From: JAOPZW01 sp963789015
GTDB taxonomy: Bacteria > Actinomycetota > Thermoleophilia > Solirubrobacterales > Solirubrobacteraceae
NCBI GenBank assembly: GCA_963789015.1
Contig: CAWBIU010000004.1
Location: 372,001 to 436,000 of the forward strand
Direction of reading: 5' to 3'
Length of the DNA stretch: 64,000 bases
The translations under genes were made by a program, and so were the position numbers. The notes below the pieces were generated by a model. It was given only the letters and a program-made list of their open reading frames with translations. It did not search any database and had not been told where the DNA came from. Positions 16,401 through 27,577 of this stretch are shown here, in pieces (the first letter of the stretch is position 1; the number at the start of each line of letters is the position of its first letter).

Positions 16401-17656
16401 GCGCCGCGCCGACGGGCTCCGCGTTCTTCCGCTCGCGCTGGGTCGACGTCCCCGAGGGCGCCGTCGAGGTGGCCGGCGGCCTGCCCGCCGGCTTCCGCGC
16501 CGCCGGCGTCGCCGCCGGGCTCAAGCCATCGGGCAGCCCCGACGTCGGGCTGCTCGTCTGCGACGCCCCCGAGGCGACGAGCGCCGCGCGCTTCACGCGG
16601 TCGGGCGTGCTCGCGGCGCCGGTGCTCGTCTGCCGGCAGCGCACGAAGCTGGACGCGCTGCGCGCCGTCGTCGCGAACTCCGGCTGCGCCAACGCCGCGA
16701 CCGGCGGGCGCGGGTTCGACGACGCCGTGAAGGTGCAGGGCGCCGGGGCGATCGCCTCCGGCGTGCGCGAGGACCGCGTCGCCGTCGCCTCGACCGGCGT
16801 GATCGGCGTCCCGCTCGACACCCAGGCGATGGTCTCCGGGCTGCTGCAGGCGGCGCGCCGCCTGCGCGCCGACGGCGACGCCGAGTTCGCCGCGGCGATC
16901 ATGACCACCGACGCCTTCGAGAAGCGCGCGACGCTCGACGTCACCCTGCCCAGCGGCGGCACGGTGCGCCTGAGCGCGCAGGCCAAGGGCGCGGGCATGA
17001 TCCAGCCGAGCTTCGCGACGATGCTGTGCTTCGTGCAGACCGACGCGGCGTTGAGCGCGGAGACGGCCGACCTGCTGCTCGGCGTGACGGTCAAGCGCTC
17101 GTTCGACCGCATCTCGGTCGACGGCCAGCTCTCGACGAACGACACGGCGCTGCTCATGGCCAGCGGCGCCGGCGGGGTGGCGATCGAGCCCGAGACGCCC
17201 GACGAGCTCGCCTTCGGCAAGGCACTGGACTCGCTCCTGCGCCAGCTCGCGCTCGACATCGTCCGCGACGGCGAGGGCGCCGCGCGCGTCGGGCGCGTCC
17301 ACGTGCGCGGCGGCGACGGCCCCGCGGTCGAGCGCGCGGCGCGCGCGGTGGCCAACTCGCCGCTCGTCAAGGCGGCGCTGCACGGCGGCGACCCCAACTG
17401 GGGCCGCATCGCCCAGGCGGTCGGCGGCGCGCTCACCGACACCGCGCCGCTCGCCCTCGACATCGCGATCGCCGGCGTGCCGGTCTGCGCCCGCGGCGCC
17501 GCGGTCGCGCACGACACCGCCGCGCTGGCCGCCGCCGTCGTGGTCGAGGAGGTCGACTACGAGGTCGTGCTGCCCGGCGAGGGTCACGAGACCGAGGTCT
17601 TCTTCTCCGACCTCTCGCACGAGTACGTGACGATCAACGCCGAATACACCACGTGA
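16397..17656 (+). CDS. argJ: Bifunctional ornithine acetyltransferase / NAG synthase
   Basis: ArgJ recycles the acetyl group between N-acetylornithine and glutamate. 419 residues; the precursor cuts itself at an Ala-Thr bond. That site is visible in KGAGMIQPSFATMLCF, where the Thr becomes the new N-terminal nucleophile. The oxyanion region ASTGVIGVPL is present, and the C-terminus ends EYVTINAEYTT as usual. GTG start overlaps the argC stop by 4 nt. Whether it also performs glutamate acetylation (the bifunctional form) cannot be told from sequence alone. Confidence 0.95.
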   Translation: MSAAPTGSAFFRSRWVDVPEGAVEVAGGLPAGFRAAGVAAGLKPSGSPDVGLLVCDAPEATSAARFTRSGVLAAPVLVCRQRTKLDALRAVVANSGCANAATGGRGFDDAVKVQGAGAIASGVREDRVAVASTGVIGVPLDTQAMVSGLLQAARRLRADGDAEFAAAIMTTDAFEKRATLDVTLPSGGTVRLSAQAKGAGMIQPSFATMLCFVQTDAALSAETADLLLGVTVKRSFDRISVDGQLSTNDTALLMASGAGGVAIEPETPDELAFGKALDSLLRQLALDIVRDGEGAARVGRVHVRGGDGPAVERAARAVANSPLVKAALHGGDPNWGRIAQAVGGALTDTAPLALDIAIAGVPVCARGAAVAHDTAALAAAVVVEEVDYEVVLPGEGHETEVFFSDLSHEYVTINAEYTT

Positions 17657-17667
17657 GGCGGCCCGAG

Positions 17668-18512
17668 ATGCGCGACGTCGGCACGCTGCTCGAGGCCCTG
17701 CCCTACATCCGCGAGTTCCACGGGCGCACCGTGGTCATCAAGTACGGCGGCGCGGCGATGGTGGATCCCGCCCTGCGCGAGGAGTTCGCGCGCGACGTCG
17801 TCCTGCTCAAGTACGTCGGGATCAACCCGGTCGTCGTCCACGGCGGCGGCCCGGAGATCACGACCTACATGGAGCGCCTCGGGATGCCCGTGCAGTTCGT
17901 CGGTGGCCTGCGCGTCAGCGACGCCGACACCGTCGAGGTGGCCAAGATGGTCCTCGTCGGAAAGGTCAACAAGGACATCGTCCTGCGCCTGAACCGCCAC
18001 GGCCAGCCCGCCGTCGGGCTGTGCGGCGACGACGGCCTGCTCTTCCGCGTCGCCCGCCAGGCCGCCGCGGACGGCACCGACCTCGGCTTCGTCGGGCGCA
18101 TCGAGCGCGTCGACGTCGACGTCCTCAACCACATCGCCCAGGACTACATCCCCGTCGTCGCGTCGGTCGGCGCCGACCGCGAGGGGAACTCCTACAACGT
18201 CAACGCCGACGAGGCGGCGGGCGCGGTGGCGCGCGCGCTCGGGGCGTACAAGGTCATCTTCCTCACCGACGTCGCCGGCTGGCTGCGCGACCCCGCCGAC
18301 CCCGCGAGCGTCGTCTCCGAGGCGGGCGCGGACGAGGTCGAGGCGGCGCTCGAGGGCATCGAGGGCGGCATGCGGCCGAAGCTCCTGGCCTGCCTGAACG
18401 CGATCTACGGCGGCGTCAACTACGCCCACATCGTCGACGGCCGCGTTGCGCACTCGCTGCTGCTCGAGCTGTTCACGAACGCAGGACACGGCACGAAGAT
18501 CCGGGCGGCGAC

Positions 18513-18516
<4 letters not shown>
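17668..18516 (+). CDS. argB: Acetylglutamate kinase
   Basis: Phosphorylates N-acetylglutamate in arginine synthesis; often feedback-inhibited by arginine. 282 residues of the amino-acid kinase fold. Phosphate-binding loop KYGGAAM, substrate loop VVHGGGPEI, and NVNADEAAGAVARALGAYKV near the nucleotide site are all clear. I chose ATG 17668 (MRDVGTLLEALPYIREF), the usual family start; an in-frame GTG at 17653 overlaps the argJ stop by 4 nt and would add five residues. ATGA overlap with argD. Confidence 0.95.
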
Positions 18517-19649
<1,133 letters not shown>

Positions 19650-19652
19650 GCC

Positions 19653-19658
19653 TACGAT
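19653..19658 (+). promoter_or_regulatory. -10 element of the cupin gene
   Basis: TACGAT ends 7 nt before ATG 19666. It overlaps an alternative ATG at 19657 and so supports the later start. Confidence 0.4.
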
Positions 19659-19665
19659 GGCGCCC

Positions 19666-20082
19666 ATGGAGCAGGGGATCTCGAGGACACGGCTCGACCA
19701 CGACAGCGACGAGCGCTTCGTCCCGCTGCGCCGGCAGCTCGGCGTGACGACGTTCGGGATGAACCAGATCGTCCTGAAGCCGCGCGAGCGCGGCAGGATC
19801 CACGCCCACGAGCACCAGGAGGAGGTCTATCTGGTCCTCGAGGGCACGCTGACGCTGCTCGTCGAGGGCGAGGAGACCACGCTCGGGCCGGGCGAGCTGA
19901 TCCGCGTGGCGCCCAACGTCCGCCGCCAGCTCGTCAACCGCGGCCCCGAGCGCCTGTCGCTCATCGCTCTGGGCGGCGCGAGCGAGCACGAGGGCCGCGA
20001 CGGCAAGGCGTGGACGGACTGGGACGCCGAGCACAGCGGCGCGCCGCGCGACGTCCCGATGCCCGAGGACCTCCCGCGCTGA
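19666..20082 (+). CDS. Cupin-domain protein
   Basis: A 138-residue single-domain cupin. The first cupin motif is RGRIHAHEHQEEVYLVLEGT (two His and a Glu as metal ligands) and the second is GPGELIRVAPNVRRQLVNRG, where the usual final His is replaced (NVRRQ), so metal binding may be reduced. Such small cupins are isomerases, dioxygenases or sugar-binding proteins; no substrate can be inferred. It lies between argD and argG but has its own promoter. Confidence 0.8.
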   Translation: MEQGISRTRLDHDSDERFVPLRRQLGVTTFGMNQIVLKPRERGRIHAHEHQEEVYLVLEGTLTLLVEGEETTLGPGELIRVAPNVRRQLVNRGPERLSLIALGGASEHEGRDGKAWTDWDAEHSGAPRDVPMPEDLPR

Positions 20083-20110
20083 CGCCGGCGCTCGCGCGCG
20101 GGCGCGGGCG

Positions 20111-20383
20111 CTACTGGCGGTACTCGCGCAGGCCGTCGATGCTCGGCAGCATCACCGAGCCGGCCCGCCCGAACAGGCAGAGGCTCGCGAGCACGAGGCC
20201 GTAGCCGGCGATCGGCGGGACCCAGCTCGTCGCCACGAGGCAGGCGATGGCGAGCACGAGCGGCAGCCACAGGCGCGCCGGAACCGACGGCAGCGCCCGC
20301 GGCCGGCGCGGCGGACCGGGCCCGGGCTCGCGGTCCGGGCGGCGCGGGTAGCGCGGATCGTGCGTGTCGATCAGCATCAGCAT
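20111..20383 (-). CDS. Small two-helix membrane protein
   Basis: A 90-residue protein with a Pro/Arg-rich N-terminal tail (residues 8-35), then two hydrophobic helices (about 40-56 and 60-75) and a short C-terminus DGLREYRQ. No family recognised. It is divergent from argG; the two start codons are 85 nt apart. Confidence 0.6.
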   Translation of the reverse strand: MLMLIDTHDPRYPRRPDREPGPGPPRRPRALPSVPARLWLPLVLAIACLVATSWVPPIAGYGLVLASLCLFGRAGSVMLPSIDGLREYRQ

Positions 20384-20453
20384 CGCCCTGCCGACGAGAG
20401 TACTCCCGGACGCGCCCCCGCGCGCCGGGAGGGGTCAGCGCGGCGACGGCTTG

Positions 20454-20459
20454 TAACCT
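20454..20459 (+). promoter_or_regulatory. -10 element of argG
   Basis: TAACCT ends 9 nt before the argG ATG. A 7-bp inverted repeat CTCCCGG / CCGGGAG (20403-20409 and 20425-20431) lies upstream, but it does not resemble an ARG box. Confidence 0.4.
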
Positions 20460-20468
20460 GCCGCGGCC

Positions 20469-21758
20469 ATGACGGACCCCACCGAACCACCTCAGGCCGC
20501 CACCACGCCGCACACGCGCACCGCCTCGTACCTCGCCGAGCCGGGCGAGGTCAACCGCGTCCTGCTGCTCTACTCGGGCGGACTGGACACGAGCGTGATG
20601 CTCAAGTGGATCCAGGACGAGTACGACGCCGAGGTCGTCGCGCTGACGATCAACCTCGGCCAGCCCGGCGAGGACTACGACGTCGTCCAGGGCAAGGCGC
20701 TGCAGATCGGGGCCGTCGCGGCCGAGGTGGTCGACGCGCGCGAGGAGTTCGCCGCCGAGTACGTCGTCCCGGCGATCAAGGCCAACGCCATCTACGGGCT
20801 CGCCTATCCGCTGTTCACCGCGCTCGGCCGGCCGCTGATCGCCAAGCTCGCGGTCGACTACGCACGCAAGCACGGCTGCGACACGATCGCCCACGGCTGC
20901 ACGGGCAAGGGCAACGACCAGGTCCGCATCGAGGCGACCGTGGCCACGCTCGCCCCCGAGCTGAAGGTCATCGCGCCCGTGCGCGGCTGGCAGATGGGCC
21001 GCGAGGAGGAGATCGAGTACGCGCGCAAGCACGGGATCCCGATCAAGGGCGGCGCCGAGCACACGCCGTACTCGATCGACGACAACCTGTGGGGGCGCAG
21101 CTCGGAGGGCCGCTGGATCGAGCAGCTCGACCACGCGCCCGACGACGACGTCTTCCAGCTCGTCACGCGCCCGGAGGAGGCGCCCGACGAGGCGCAGACC
21201 GTCCGCATCGGCTTCGAGCGCGGCGTGCCCGTGGCGCTCGACGGCGAGCGGCTCGGGATCGTCGAGCTGCTCGAGCGCGTCGCCGAGCTCGGGATCCGGC
21301 ACGGCGTCGGGATCGTCGACCACATCGAGGACCGCATCGTCGGCCTGAAGGTGCGCGACATCTACGAGGTCCCGGCCGCGGCGATCCTGCTGCCGGCGCA
21401 CGCCGAGCTCGAGCGCCTCGTCGGCACGATCCACCAGAACCAGTTCAAGGGCGAGCTCGACCGCAAGTGGGCCTACCTCGTCTACGCCGGCCTGTGGTGG
21501 GAGCCCCTGCGCGGCGACCTCGACGCCTACATGGAGTCGGTCAACGCGCAGGTCACCGGCACGATCGGCATGAAGCTCTACAAGGGCAGCGCCCGGGTCG
21601 TCACGCGCGAGTCGCCCAACGCGGTCTACGACGCCCAGCTGGCCACCTTCGAGACGTCGGGCGGGCTGTTCTCGCAGCAGGCGTCGCCCGGCTTCATCGA
21701 GCTGTGGTCGCTGCAGTCGAGGATGGCCCATCGCTTGCGTGCGGAGCGCGACGGGTAG
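20469..21758 (+). CDS. argG: Argininosuccinate synthase
   Basis: Condenses citrulline and aspartate with ATP. 429 residues. The PP-loop YSGGLDTSVMLKWIQDEYDA binds ATP; AHGCTGKGNDQVRIE and the citrulline/aspartate loop EHTPYSIDDNLWGRSSEGRW are intact. It has a 30-residue N-terminal tail before the PP-loop domain. It stands apart from argCJBD with its own promoter. Confidence 0.97.
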   Translation: MTDPTEPPQAATTPHTRTASYLAEPGEVNRVLLLYSGGLDTSVMLKWIQDEYDAEVVALTINLGQPGEDYDVVQGKALQIGAVAAEVVDAREEFAAEYVVPAIKANAIYGLAYPLFTALGRPLIAKLAVDYARKHGCDTIAHGCTGKGNDQVRIEATVATLAPELKVIAPVRGWQMGREEEIEYARKHGIPIKGGAEHTPYSIDDNLWGRSSEGRWIEQLDHAPDDDVFQLVTRPEEAPDEAQTVRIGFERGVPVALDGERLGIVELLERVAELGIRHGVGIVDHIEDRIVGLKVRDIYEVPAAAILLPAHAELERLVGTIHQNQFKGELDRKWAYLVYAGLWWEPLRGDLDAYMESVNAQVTGTIGMKLYKGSARVVTRESPNAVYDAQLATFETSGGLFSQQASPGFIELWSLQSRMAHRLRAERDG

Positions 21759-21769
21759 ATCCTGTTCCC

Positions 21770-21937
21770 ATGTTCTACAAGGCACTTGGGTTCGCTGTAT
21801 GGAACGGCGCGAGGTGGTACTTCGGGCATCGGATGCCCTCGCGCAAGATGATGCTGGCGGGGGGTGGCGCGATCGCCGCCCTGGCCGCGATCGCGGCGAG
21901 CGTGCTCGCCGTCGGTTCCAAGCGCAGCGAGGGCTGA
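21770..21937 (+). CDS. Small membrane protein, 55 residues
   Basis: A short ORF starting MFYKALGFAVWNGARWYFGH with a single hydrophobic helix (residues 29-49, MLAGGGAIAALAAIAASVLA) and the polar end SKRSEG. Aromatic-rich N-terminus. It lies 11 nt after argG and a TAGATC hexamer precedes the ATG by 8 nt. Codon use matches the neighbours, so it is likely real. Function unknown. Confidence 0.65.
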   Translation: MFYKALGFAVWNGARWYFGHRMPSRKMMLAGGGAIAALAAIAASVLAVGSKRSEG

Positions 21938-22003
21938 CAACCGCGCCGCGCGACCGCTCGCGGCGCCGAGCGCGGGCACGCCCGCTCCGTCCGCCCGCGC
22001 GCG

Positions 22004-22009
22004 TACGGT
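22004..22009 (+). promoter_or_regulatory. -10 element of the coiled-coil protein gene
   Basis: TACGGT ends 6 nt before GTG 22016, the spacing expected if transcription starts exactly at the start codon. Confidence 0.4.
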
Positions 22010-22015
22010 GGCGTC

Positions 22016-23008
22016 GTGGCGACCCGACCGACCGACGAGCTCTCCGCGCGGCGCGCGGGCCGCGACGGCCCGCCGCTTCAGGCGGTCGACGCGGGCCCGG
22101 TCGGCCTCGCGCACCTGCGCGAGCGCCTCGCCGCGGCCGAGCACGAGGTCGCCGCGCTCCAAGCCCGGATCGGGGCCACGACCGCCGAGCGCGACCGCAT
22201 GGCCGCGCTGGCCGGCACGCGCCGGCGCGACTGGCTGGCCGCCGGCCGCCGTGAGCTCGCGCTGCGCGCCGAGCTGGGCGACGCCCAGCGCGAGCTGGCC
22301 GAGGTCCGCGAGCGGCTCGTCGCGCGCACCACGTCGGAGGCGCGCCTGCGCGTCGAGGCCACCGGGCTGCATGCGCGCATCCACGCGCTGCGCGCCCAGG
22401 TCGCGGGCCACGACGCGCGCGTGGCCGCCCTGGCGGGCGTGATCGACGATCTGGGCGCCGAGGCCTCCGCCGCCCGCGCCGACGCCGACGCTCGTCTCGC
22501 CGGCCGGGAGCGGGCCGAGGCCTCGCTCGACGCGGGACGCGCCCGGATCGCTGAGCTCGAGGGCGAGGTCGCCGAGCTCCGCGCCGAGCTCGAGACGCTC
22601 CACACCGCACGCGACCGCACGCTGAACGCCGAGGCCGGAATCCGCGCTGCGCGCGCCGCCGAGCTCGATGCCCTGCGCCGCACGGGCGAGCGCCTGCGTC
22701 CGGCGGGCGCGCCGCCCGACACCCCCGGCGGGCCGATCCCCGACCTCGCCGCCGAGCTCGCCCGGGCCGCCGAGCGGCTGCGTGCCCGCCCACCCGCCGA
22801 GGCGCTCGAGGAGCCGGCGGCCGCCGCGGTCGCCGAAGCCGCCCCGGCGCTCCCGCCGCGCGCGGCGTCGCCGCGGCCCGCGCTCGCCCCCGTGGTCTCG
22901 CCGCCCGTCCCCGCTCCCGTCGCCGCACCCGCGCCGCCGGCCACGCGCGCGCTCGCGGCCGCGGCCGTGCGGCGGCTCGTCCGCGGCCTGCGCGGCCGCC
23001 GCCGCTGA
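22016..23008 (+). CDS. Coiled-coil protein with Pro/Ala-rich tail
   Basis: A 330-residue soluble protein. Residues about 25-225 are continuous heptad-like helices rich in Ala, Glu, Arg and Leu (for example LRERLAAAEHEVAALQARIG and RIAELEGEVAELRAELETLH), predicting a long coiled coil. Residues 230-310 are Pro/Ala-rich, and the end RRLVRGLRGRRR is very basic and could touch nucleic acid or membrane. No signal peptide. No family recognised; a structural or cell-envelope scaffold role is only a guess. It is followed by dnaE after 99 nt. Confidence 0.65.
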   Translation: MATRPTDELSARRAGRDGPPLQAVDAGPVGLAHLRERLAAAEHEVAALQARIGATTAERDRMAALAGTRRRDWLAAGRRELALRAELGDAQRELAEVRERLVARTTSEARLRVEATGLHARIHALRAQVAGHDARVAALAGVIDDLGAEASAARADADARLAGRERAEASLDAGRARIAELEGEVAELRAELETLHTARDRTLNAEAGIRAARAAELDALRRTGERLRPAGAPPDTPGGPIPDLAAELARAAERLRARPPAEALEEPAAAAVAEAAPALPPRAASPRPALAPVVSPPVPAPVAAPAPPATRALAAAAVRRLVRGLRGRRR

Positions 23009-23092
23009 CCCTCGGTCCCGGCCGGCGAAGCGAATCCGCAACGTGCGTCTTTCCGTCCCCTTCGCGCCGTCCGGTCGGTCCGGCGCGCCGCC

Positions 23093-23098
23093 TATCCT
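23093..23098 (+). promoter_or_regulatory. -10 element of dnaE
   Basis: TATCCT, 9 nt before GTG 23108. The bases between include GGAGG, but this is only 3 nt from the start codon. Confidence 0.4.
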
Positions 23099-23107
23099 CG
23101 GAGGCCC

Positions 23108-26100
23108 GTGAGCTCGCCGTCCTGCGCCCATCTGCACGTCCACTCCGAGTACTCGCTGCTGGACGGCGCCTGCAAGATCGAGGCGCTCGCCGCGCGCGCC
23201 GCCGAGTTCGGCCAGCCCGCGCTCGGGCTCACCGACCATGGCGTCATGAACGGCGCGATCGAGCTCTACAAGGCGTGCCGCAGCCACGGCATCAAGCCGA
23301 TCGTCGGCTGCGAGATCTACCTCGTCGACGATCACACCGAGCGCGGCGGCGGCCCGGGCGGGGCGCGCGCCCGCGAGCGCAACCACCTGACGCTGCTCGC
23401 CGCCGACGACGCCGGCTATCGCAACCTCGTCAAGCTCTCCTCGGCCGGCTTCCTCGAGGGCCTGCACCGCGGCAAGCCGACGCTCGACATGGGCCAGATC
23501 GCCGCCCACAGCGAGGGCGTCATCGCGCTCACGGGCTGCCTGGCCAGCCGCTTCTGCCAGCGCCTCGTCGACGGGCGCGATGCCGAGGCGCGCGCCCACG
23601 CCGACGACCTGCTGCAGGCCTTCGGGCCCGACAACGTCTTCTTCGAGGTCCAGAAGAACGGCATCGCCGACCAGGAGAAGGCCAACGCGGGGATCGTGCG
23701 CATCGCACGCGAGGTCGGCCGGCCGCTCGTGGGCACCGGCGACGTGCACTACCTGCGTCGCGAGGACTACCACCACCACACGGCGCTGCTCTGCGTGCAG
23801 ACGAAGTCCACGCTCGCGGCGCCGAAGATGACCTTCGACACGAACGAGTTCTACCTGCGCTCGAGCGAGGAGATGGCGCAGTCCTTCGCCGAGTGGCCAG
23901 AGGCGCTCGCCTCGACGCTCGAGATCGCCGAGCGCTGCGACGTCACCATCGAGCTCGGCAAGCAGCTGATCCCGCGCTACCTGCCCGAGGGCGAGGACGA
24001 GCGCGCCTACCTGCGCGCGCGGGTCCACGAGGGGCTGCGCGCGCGCTACGGCGAGCCGCCGCCCGCGGCCGCGCTCGAGCGCGCCGACATGGAGCTCGAG
24101 GTCATCGACCGGATGGGCTACAACGCCTACTTCCTGATCGTCTGGGACTTCGTCAAGTGGGCCAAGGACAACGGCATCGCCGTGGGGCCCGGGCGTGGCA
24201 GCGCGGCCGGCTCGATCGTCGCCTACTGCCTGCGGATCACCGACGTCGACCCGCTGCGCTACGACCTGCTCTTCGAGCGCTTCCTGAACCCCGAGCGCGT
24301 GTCGATGCCGGACATCGACATCGATTTCTCCGTGCGCGGCCGCGACCGCGTCATGCGCTACGTCACCGAGAAGTACGGGCGCGACTCGGTCGCCCAGATC
24401 ATCACCTTCGGCAAGATGTTCCCGCGGGCGGCCACGCGCGACGCCGCGCGCGTGCTCGGCCATGACTACGGCGTTGGCGACCGCCTGGCCAAGCTCATCC
24501 CCGACCCGCAGCAGGGCCGGCCGCCGTCGTTCGACGACTGCCTCAAGCCCGGCGAGCAGCTCCGCGGCGCCTACGACACCGACGGCACGGCGAAGCAGAT
24601 CATCGACGTCGCGCGCGGGCTCGAGGGGATCGTCCGCAACTCCTCGATCCACGCCGCCGCGGTCGTCATCTCGGGCGCGCCGCTGACCGACATCGTCCCG
24701 CTGCAGCTCGCCGACGCGGGCGCCGCCGGGGAACGGCAACGGCAACGGCGAGAGCGGCGAGCGCGACTACAAGCTCGTCACCCAGTTCTCGATGAAGCCG
24801 GTCGAGGAGCTCGGCCTGCTCAAGATGGACTTCCTGGGCCTGCGCAACCTCGACGTCATCGAGGACGCGCTGGACATCATCGAGCGCTCGAGCGGCCGAC
24901 GCCCGGACATGGCCGCGCTCCCGCTGGACGACGAGAAGACCTACGAGATGATGGCCCGCGGCGACTCGGTGGGCGTGTTCCAGTTCGAGTCCGAGGGCAT
25001 GCAGAGCGCCCTGCGCCAGGTCAAGCCGACCGAGTTCGACGACCTCGTCGCGCTCGTCGCCCTGTACCGCCCGGGCGCCATGGACCAGATCCCCGCGTAC
25101 GCGCGCGGCAAGCGCACGCCCGACGCGGTCAGCGTGCCCGACGATCGCCTGGAGCCGATCATCGGCCAGACCTACGGCGTGATCCTGTACCAGGAGCAGG
25201 CGATGCAGATCGCCAAGGCCCTGGCCGGGTTCAGCGGCGCCAAGGCCGACGACCTGCGCAAGGCGATCGGCAAGAAGAACCGCGCCGCGATGGCGCAGCT
25301 CGAGCCCGAGTTCCGCGACGGCTGCCGCCAGTCGGGCACGTCGGCGCAGGTCATCGACTGGCTGTGGACCACGAACGAGAAGTCGGCCGACTACTCGTTC
25401 AACCGCAGCCACGCCGCGTGCTACGCGCTGATCGCCTACCGGACCGCGTGGCTGAAGGCGAACTTCCCCGCCGAGTACATGGCCGCGCTGATCTCGTCGG
25501 TCATGGACACGAAGGACAAGGTGCCGTTCTTCGCCGCCAAGGCGGAGGAGATGGGCATCGAGATCCTGCCGCCCGACGTCAACCTCTCAGACCACGAGTT
25601 CATCGTCGTCGAGGGCAACATCCGCTTCGGGCTGGACGCCGTCAAGGGCGTCGGCTACTCGGCCGTCGAGGCGATCAAGGCGGCCCGCGAGGAGGGCGGC
25701 CCGTTCGGGTCCATCTGGGACTTCTGCGCGCGCGTCGACCCGCGTGCGGTGAACAAGCGCGCGATCGAGGCGCTCGTCAAGTGCGGCGCGTTCGGGAGCA
25801 CGGGCGACTCGCGCAAGGGCATGCTCGGCGTGCTCGAGCAGGCCCAGTCCGCCGGCCACAAGAGCCAGCTCGACGCGCAGATCGGTCAGGGCTCGATCTT
25901 CGACCTGGCGATGGGCGGCGACACGGGCGGCGGCGCGGCGCCCTTCGCGGCCCCGTCGCACCCGCCGATCCCGGGCGAGGAGTTCGACCAGGCCGAGCTG
26001 CTGGCCGTCGAGAAGGAGTCGATCGGCCTGTTCATCTCGGCGCACCCGCTCAAGGAGGTCCGCGAGGCGCTGCGCGCGACGGTGGACTGCCCGCTCGCCG

Positions 26101-26657
26101 ACCTGCCCGGCAAGCGCGACGGCGACTGGGTCACCGGCGGCGGCATCATCACCGCGGCCAAGAAGATCCGCACGAAGAAGGGCGACCCGATGATGTTCGC
26201 CACCCTCGACGACCTCGAGGGGTCGATCGAGGTCCTCATCTTCGGCAAGGCGCTGGCCGAGTACGAGGGCGTCCTCGGCGTCGACGAGGTTGTCATCGTC
26301 CGCGGGCGAGTGGACCACGGCGACAAGGGCACGTCCCTCATCGCCCAGGCCGTCGACCCCTTCAAGCCGACGCCCGAGGAGGTCGAGGAGGCCCGCGCGG
26401 CGGCGGCGCGCGAGCCGGCCGGCCCGCAGCCGCTGCTCGTCTGCCTCGACGCCGCGAGTCTGCCGGCGTCGATCATCGACGAGCTCAAGCACGTGTTCGG
26501 GAACCACGCCGGCGAGTCCGAGGTGGTGCTCGACATCCGCACCTCGGGCGGGCAGCGCACGCTGCGCCTCGGCCAGGGCTTCAAGGTCGCCTCGACGCCG
26601 AGCCTGCGCGCCGAGCTCGAGCACATCCTCGGCCCGGCGGCGCTGCAGGCCGGCTGA
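23108..26657 (+). CDS. dnaE: DNA polymerase III alpha subunit, one frameshift
   Basis: Main replicative polymerase. The PHP domain starts HLHVHSEYSLLDGACKIEAL; the C-family catalytic aspartates are in MPDIDIDFSVRGRDRVMRYV; the beta-clamp and OB-fold regions follow (GGIITAAKKIRTKKGDPMMF). The 3550-nt span is one base too long. The frame breaks at a GGGG run (24728-24731): with GGG the protein reads through an Asn-Gly repeat into KLVTQFSMKPVEELGLLKMD. Corrected length is 1182 residues, normal for DnaE1. Loss of this essential gene is implausible, so an assembly error is the likely cause unless a second dnaE exists. Confidence 0.93.
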
Positions 26658-26711
26658 GGGCACGCCGTTCGGCCTATCGCACGCGGCCGTCGGCGCTGGA
26701 ACAATCGCGCC

Positions 26712-27563
26712 ATGGATCCCGCGATGTTGGTTGTCAACGCTGTCGTCGCCGGGACCGCAGCGCTCGCGGTCCTGATGGCGATGCGCACCGCGCGCGGCGC
26801 GGTCGTGCCGGCGCCGACCGTGCTCGCGCACAACGGACGCGACATCCTGCCCGACCTCGTCGCCGTCGCCGCGACGGCGAGCCTCGCGCTGTTGCTCCTC
26901 GCGGGCGACGCGCCGGTCGGCCAGGGCGCCGCCACCTTCGCGCTCGGCGCGACCGGGGTCCTGCTCGTCGCGACCGTCTACCGCGTCGTCCTGCGCGTCC
27001 AGGCTGCGCGCCGCGTGCGCGCGCTCCCGAGCGACCTGCTCGCGGCCGTCGCCGAGCGGCTCCGAGCGCTGCGCGACGAGCCCAGCCCCGCCGCGCTCGA
27101 CCGCCTCGCGAGCGCGCTGGCGGTCATCGGCGGCGTCCACGCCGCCGCGGTCACCAGCGCGGTCTCGCTCGCCCAGGTCGGGCGCGCCGTCGTCGCCCGC
27201 ACACGCCCGTTGGCCGCCGCGCGTCGTGTCGTCGTCACGCTCACGGTCGAGGACGACGCGTGGCTGCGCGCGTGCGACCTCGACGAAGCGCTCGAGGCGC
27301 TCGTCGAGCGCGCGATCCGCGACAGCCCGCCCGACGGCGAGGTCGAGGTCAGCCTGCGGCGCTGCCGGTTCGAGGTCCGCGACCGGGTCGCGCCGGGCGC
27401 CGGCGCCCGGCCGCCCGCGATCGACCTCGGCGTCGCGCTCGCGCGCGCCGTGGCGTGCCGGACGGGGGGAGACCTGCACGTCTTCGACCGGGCCGACGTG
27501 CCCGGGCGGATTGCCGTCCTCGAGCTCGGCCACCGCGCCGTGGCCCCGTCGCGGACCACCTGA
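26712..27563 (+). CDS. Membrane protein with degenerate kinase-like ATPase domain
   Basis: A 283-residue protein. Residues 5-95 hold about three transmembrane helices. The C-terminal part looks like a worn HATPase domain of a histidine kinase: ALEALVERAIRDSPPDGEVE aligns with the N box but lacks the Asn, FEVRDRVAPGAG resembles the G1 box, and IDLGVALARAVACRTGGDLH resembles the G2 region, followed by GRIAVLEL. No phospho-accepting His helix was found. It may be a non-catalytic sensor or anti-kinase; this is inference. It stands alone after dnaE. Confidence 0.6.
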   Translation: MDPAMLVVNAVVAGTAALAVLMAMRTARGAVVPAPTVLAHNGRDILPDLVAVAATASLALLLLAGDAPVGQGAATFALGATGVLLVATVYRVVLRVQAARRVRALPSDLLAAVAERLRALRDEPSPAALDRLASALAVIGGVHAAAVTSAVSLAQVGRAVVARTRPLAAARRVVVTLTVEDDAWLRACDLDEALEALVERAIRDSPPDGEVEVSLRRCRFEVRDRVAPGAGARPPAIDLGVALARAVACRTGGDLHVFDRADVPGRIAVLELGHRAVAPSRTT

Positions 27564-27577
27564 GCCGCCGCGAACCC

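Noticed and set aside
20403..20431. ARG box for ArgR upstream of argG
   Set aside because: The inverted repeat is GC-only and does not resemble the AT-rich ARG box consensus.
24721..24740. Programmed ribosomal frameshift in dnaE
   Set aside because: No slippery heptamer with downstream structure is needed; removal of one base from a G run restores the frame, and similar +1 breaks occur in unrelated genes.
19827..24745. Very long minus-strand open frames antisense to argD, argG and dnaE
   Set aside because: They are Arg/Pro/Ala-rich, have no recognisable domain and lie exactly opposite well-identified genes. High GC content produces such frames by chance.
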